Source: CAZAXU01 sp964489245 (lineage in GTDB: Bacteria > Bacteroidota > Bacteroidia > Flavobacteriales > Flavobacteriaceae). Taken from it: 8,113 bases of DNA. The notes below the pieces were generated by a model. The model was not told the origin of the DNA, made no database searches, and worked only from the letters and a program-made list of their open reading frames with translations. Location of the stretch: NCBI GenBank assembly GCA_964489245.1, contig CAZAXU010000061.1, positions 1-8,113 on the forward strand. Reading direction: 5' to 3'. Below are positions 7,082-8,113 of this stretch, in pieces (the first letter of the stretch is position 1; every line of letters begins with the position of its first letter). The position numbers and the translations under genes are program-made.

Positions 7082-7125
7082 TTCTTTGATTTAATTGATT
7101 TGGCAATTGAATAGCAAAAGCTGTA

Positions 7126-7157
7126 CAAAACTAAGAAATTAGTCGCAAACTGACAAA
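7126..7157 (-). promoter_or_regulatory. Promoter of the sigma-54 activator-lptE-TPR-secG operon
   Basis: On the minus strand, TTTG (7157-7154) and TAGTTTTG (7133-7126) are 20 bases apart, matching the Bacteroidota primary sigma consensus in both elements and in spacing. The predicted transcript start near 7119 leaves a leader of about 38 bases before the ATG at 7081, which is preceded by an AAAGAA stretch. It is the best promoter in the window. Confidence 0.7.
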
Positions 7158-7169
7158 TTGACAGGTCAA
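7151..7169. promoter_or_regulatory. TGAC/GTCA half-site cluster over the operon -33 element
   Basis: Plus strand reads TGAC, 4 bases, then TTGAC-AG-GTCAA, a perfect 5-bp-arm inverted repeat (7158-7169). Three TGAC-type half-sites thus fall within 19 bases, overlapping and just upstream of the -33 TTTG (7154-7157). The position suits a repressor or activator site, but this is inferred from symmetry alone. Confidence 0.35.
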
Positions 7170-7293
7170 AAAAACGTATTTTGATCAAGAGTATGGATTA
7201 TATCGGATATTCCAAACAATTTTTAAGCGTTTAAATATCTATAGAAGTGTTTTAGCTGAAATAATTGCAAATTTTGAATGAGCAAAAACGGCT

Positions 7294-7983
7294 TTAGACT
7301 TTTTTTCTTGTGCTATACACAAATGAATGTATAACCAAAATAATAAAACATGACATCACAGACAATGAAAAATATTCATTATTTGCGCCGCGAAAATAAT
7401 AAGAAAGGCCGGCTAAAACTACAGGCATCCAACACAAAGGAGCAATAATACGTTGCCAAGATTTTTGATCATAAAACCATTTTGACAACAGGGCAAATCC
7501 GATTGCCAAACTGCCCCATTTCATCCAAGTAAAAATATGGAGCATCGATAATTGATGTTGGAAATCTCCGGTTGTGATTTTTGAGGTGATTTGCAAAAGA
7601 TTGATATTTTCAAAAACATCTGACACAAATGCCGAAATTGCTAAAAACATCACGCCTGAAAATATTTTTTTTTTGGAAATTTGTTTGATTTTCCGGGCAA
7701 ATAAAAATAAGAACAATGCATAAACAAAAGCATAGATAAAATCTATTTTATTGCCTAAATTCATTTGTTGAATCAGATGTTTGTCAGGAATATTTTGCCC
7801 ATCAGTTATGCCGAAAAATTTTTGGGTTTCTTGAATATTGTTCGCAAATTCAAAAAAGATAACGGGTGTTTTAAAGCCTTCTGCCATATGAGCGTTTTTC
7901 GGAAAAATGTTCATTAATATAATTCCGAACAGCAACATCAATATGCCGATATATCCCGCTTTGATTAAAGGTCTGTTTTTCAT
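7294..7983 (-). CDS. Unrecognised six-helix integral membrane protein
   Basis: A 229-residue hydrophobic protein that I do not recognise. Six membrane helices are visible at about 8-27, 78-97, 107-124, 150-169, 179-196 and 205-223. Basic segments (MKNRPLIK, RKIKQISKKK, KWFYDQKSWQR, STRKKV) all fall on one side, giving a consistent model with both ends in the cytoplasm. The largest loop (about 28-77) is outside the cytoplasm. Polar or charged residues inside or at the edge of helices, D81 in KIDFIYAFVY and SDVFENINLL at 121-130, may mark a functional centre. There is no signal peptide cleavage site and no transporter signature I know. It lies upstream of the sigma-54 activator on the same strand, 212 bases away with a separate promoter between, so it is probably its own unit. 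A clear terminator after it is not seen. Confidence 0.75.
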   Translation of the reverse strand: MKNRPLIKAGYIGILMLLFGIILMNIFPKNAHMAEGFKTPVIFFEFANNIQETQKFFGITDGQNIPDKHLIQQMNLGNKIDFIYAFVYALFLFLFARKIKQISKKKIFSGVMFLAISAFVSDVFENINLLQITSKITTGDFQHQLSMLHIFTWMKWGSLAIGFALLSKWFYDQKSWQRIIAPLCWMPVVLAGLSYYFRGANNEYFSLSVMSCFIILVIHSFVYSTRKKV

Positions 7984-8113
7984 AGGTTTATATTTGTTGC
8001 GCTTCCTGATTTAGGATTTATGTAAAAGTAGTAATTTTGGTAATCATAAGGTTTAACATTAAAATATTGTCTTTGAAAAAAGTTTAGTGCCTAGGGGATG
8101 GCTTTACATAGGA

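Noticed and set aside
7264..7296. AGC...GCT inverted repeat after the six-helix protein gene, considered as a terminator.
   Set aside because: The arms are only about 3 bp around an A/T-rich loop and no T tract follows on the minus strand.
7984..8113. Possible RNA gene or gene start at the right edge (CCTAGG and neighbouring GC-richer bases).
   Set aside because: No tRNA fold, rRNA motif or open frame could be supported; only a short near-palindrome is seen and the window ends.

Overview
This window is chromosomal housekeeping DNA from a low-GC member of the Bacteroidota, most likely a flavobacterium-like lineage. Three things point there: protein families largely confined to the phylum (a DUF4834 protein, a Bacteroidota-type LptE, and the short TPR protein that sits between lptE and secG); A-rich leaders without clear Shine-Dalgarno sequences; and promoters of the Bacteroidota type (TTTG, about 20 bases, TAnnTTTG). 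There is no phage, IS element, CRISPR array or RNA gene.

Layout. Bases 10-1226 hold a minus-strand pair, a small membrane-anchored DUF4834 protein followed by a glycosyltransferase-like protein. A 95-bp divergent promoter region separates it from recF on the plus strand (1322-2401). recF and groEL (minus, 2461-4092) converge on a perfect shared hairpin terminator. Upstream of groEL is a 145-bp gap with a second terminator and the presumed groEL promoter. Next is a compact four-gene minus-strand operon, transcribed from about 7120 down to 4238: a sigma-54 activator without a receiver domain, lptE, the TPR protein and secG. A good promoter precedes it, and a cluster of TGAC/GTCA half-sites overlaps that promoter. 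Last comes an unrecognised six-helix membrane protein (7294-7983), with gene-free DNA to the window end.

How the genes relate. The operon joins cell-envelope assembly (LptE, the lipoprotein partner in LPS insertion at the outer membrane) with protein export (SecG) under a sigma-54 activator that lies first in its own transcript. GroEL folds cytosolic proteins and RecF loads RecA at gaps during repair.

Most interesting point. As I recall, in many flavobacteria the order is sigma-54 activator, lptE, TPR gene, secG, groES, groEL. Here groES is missing: groEL follows secG across a gap too short to hold it, while the GroEL protein keeps its GroES- and substrate-binding residues. I saw no convincing wholly new system.
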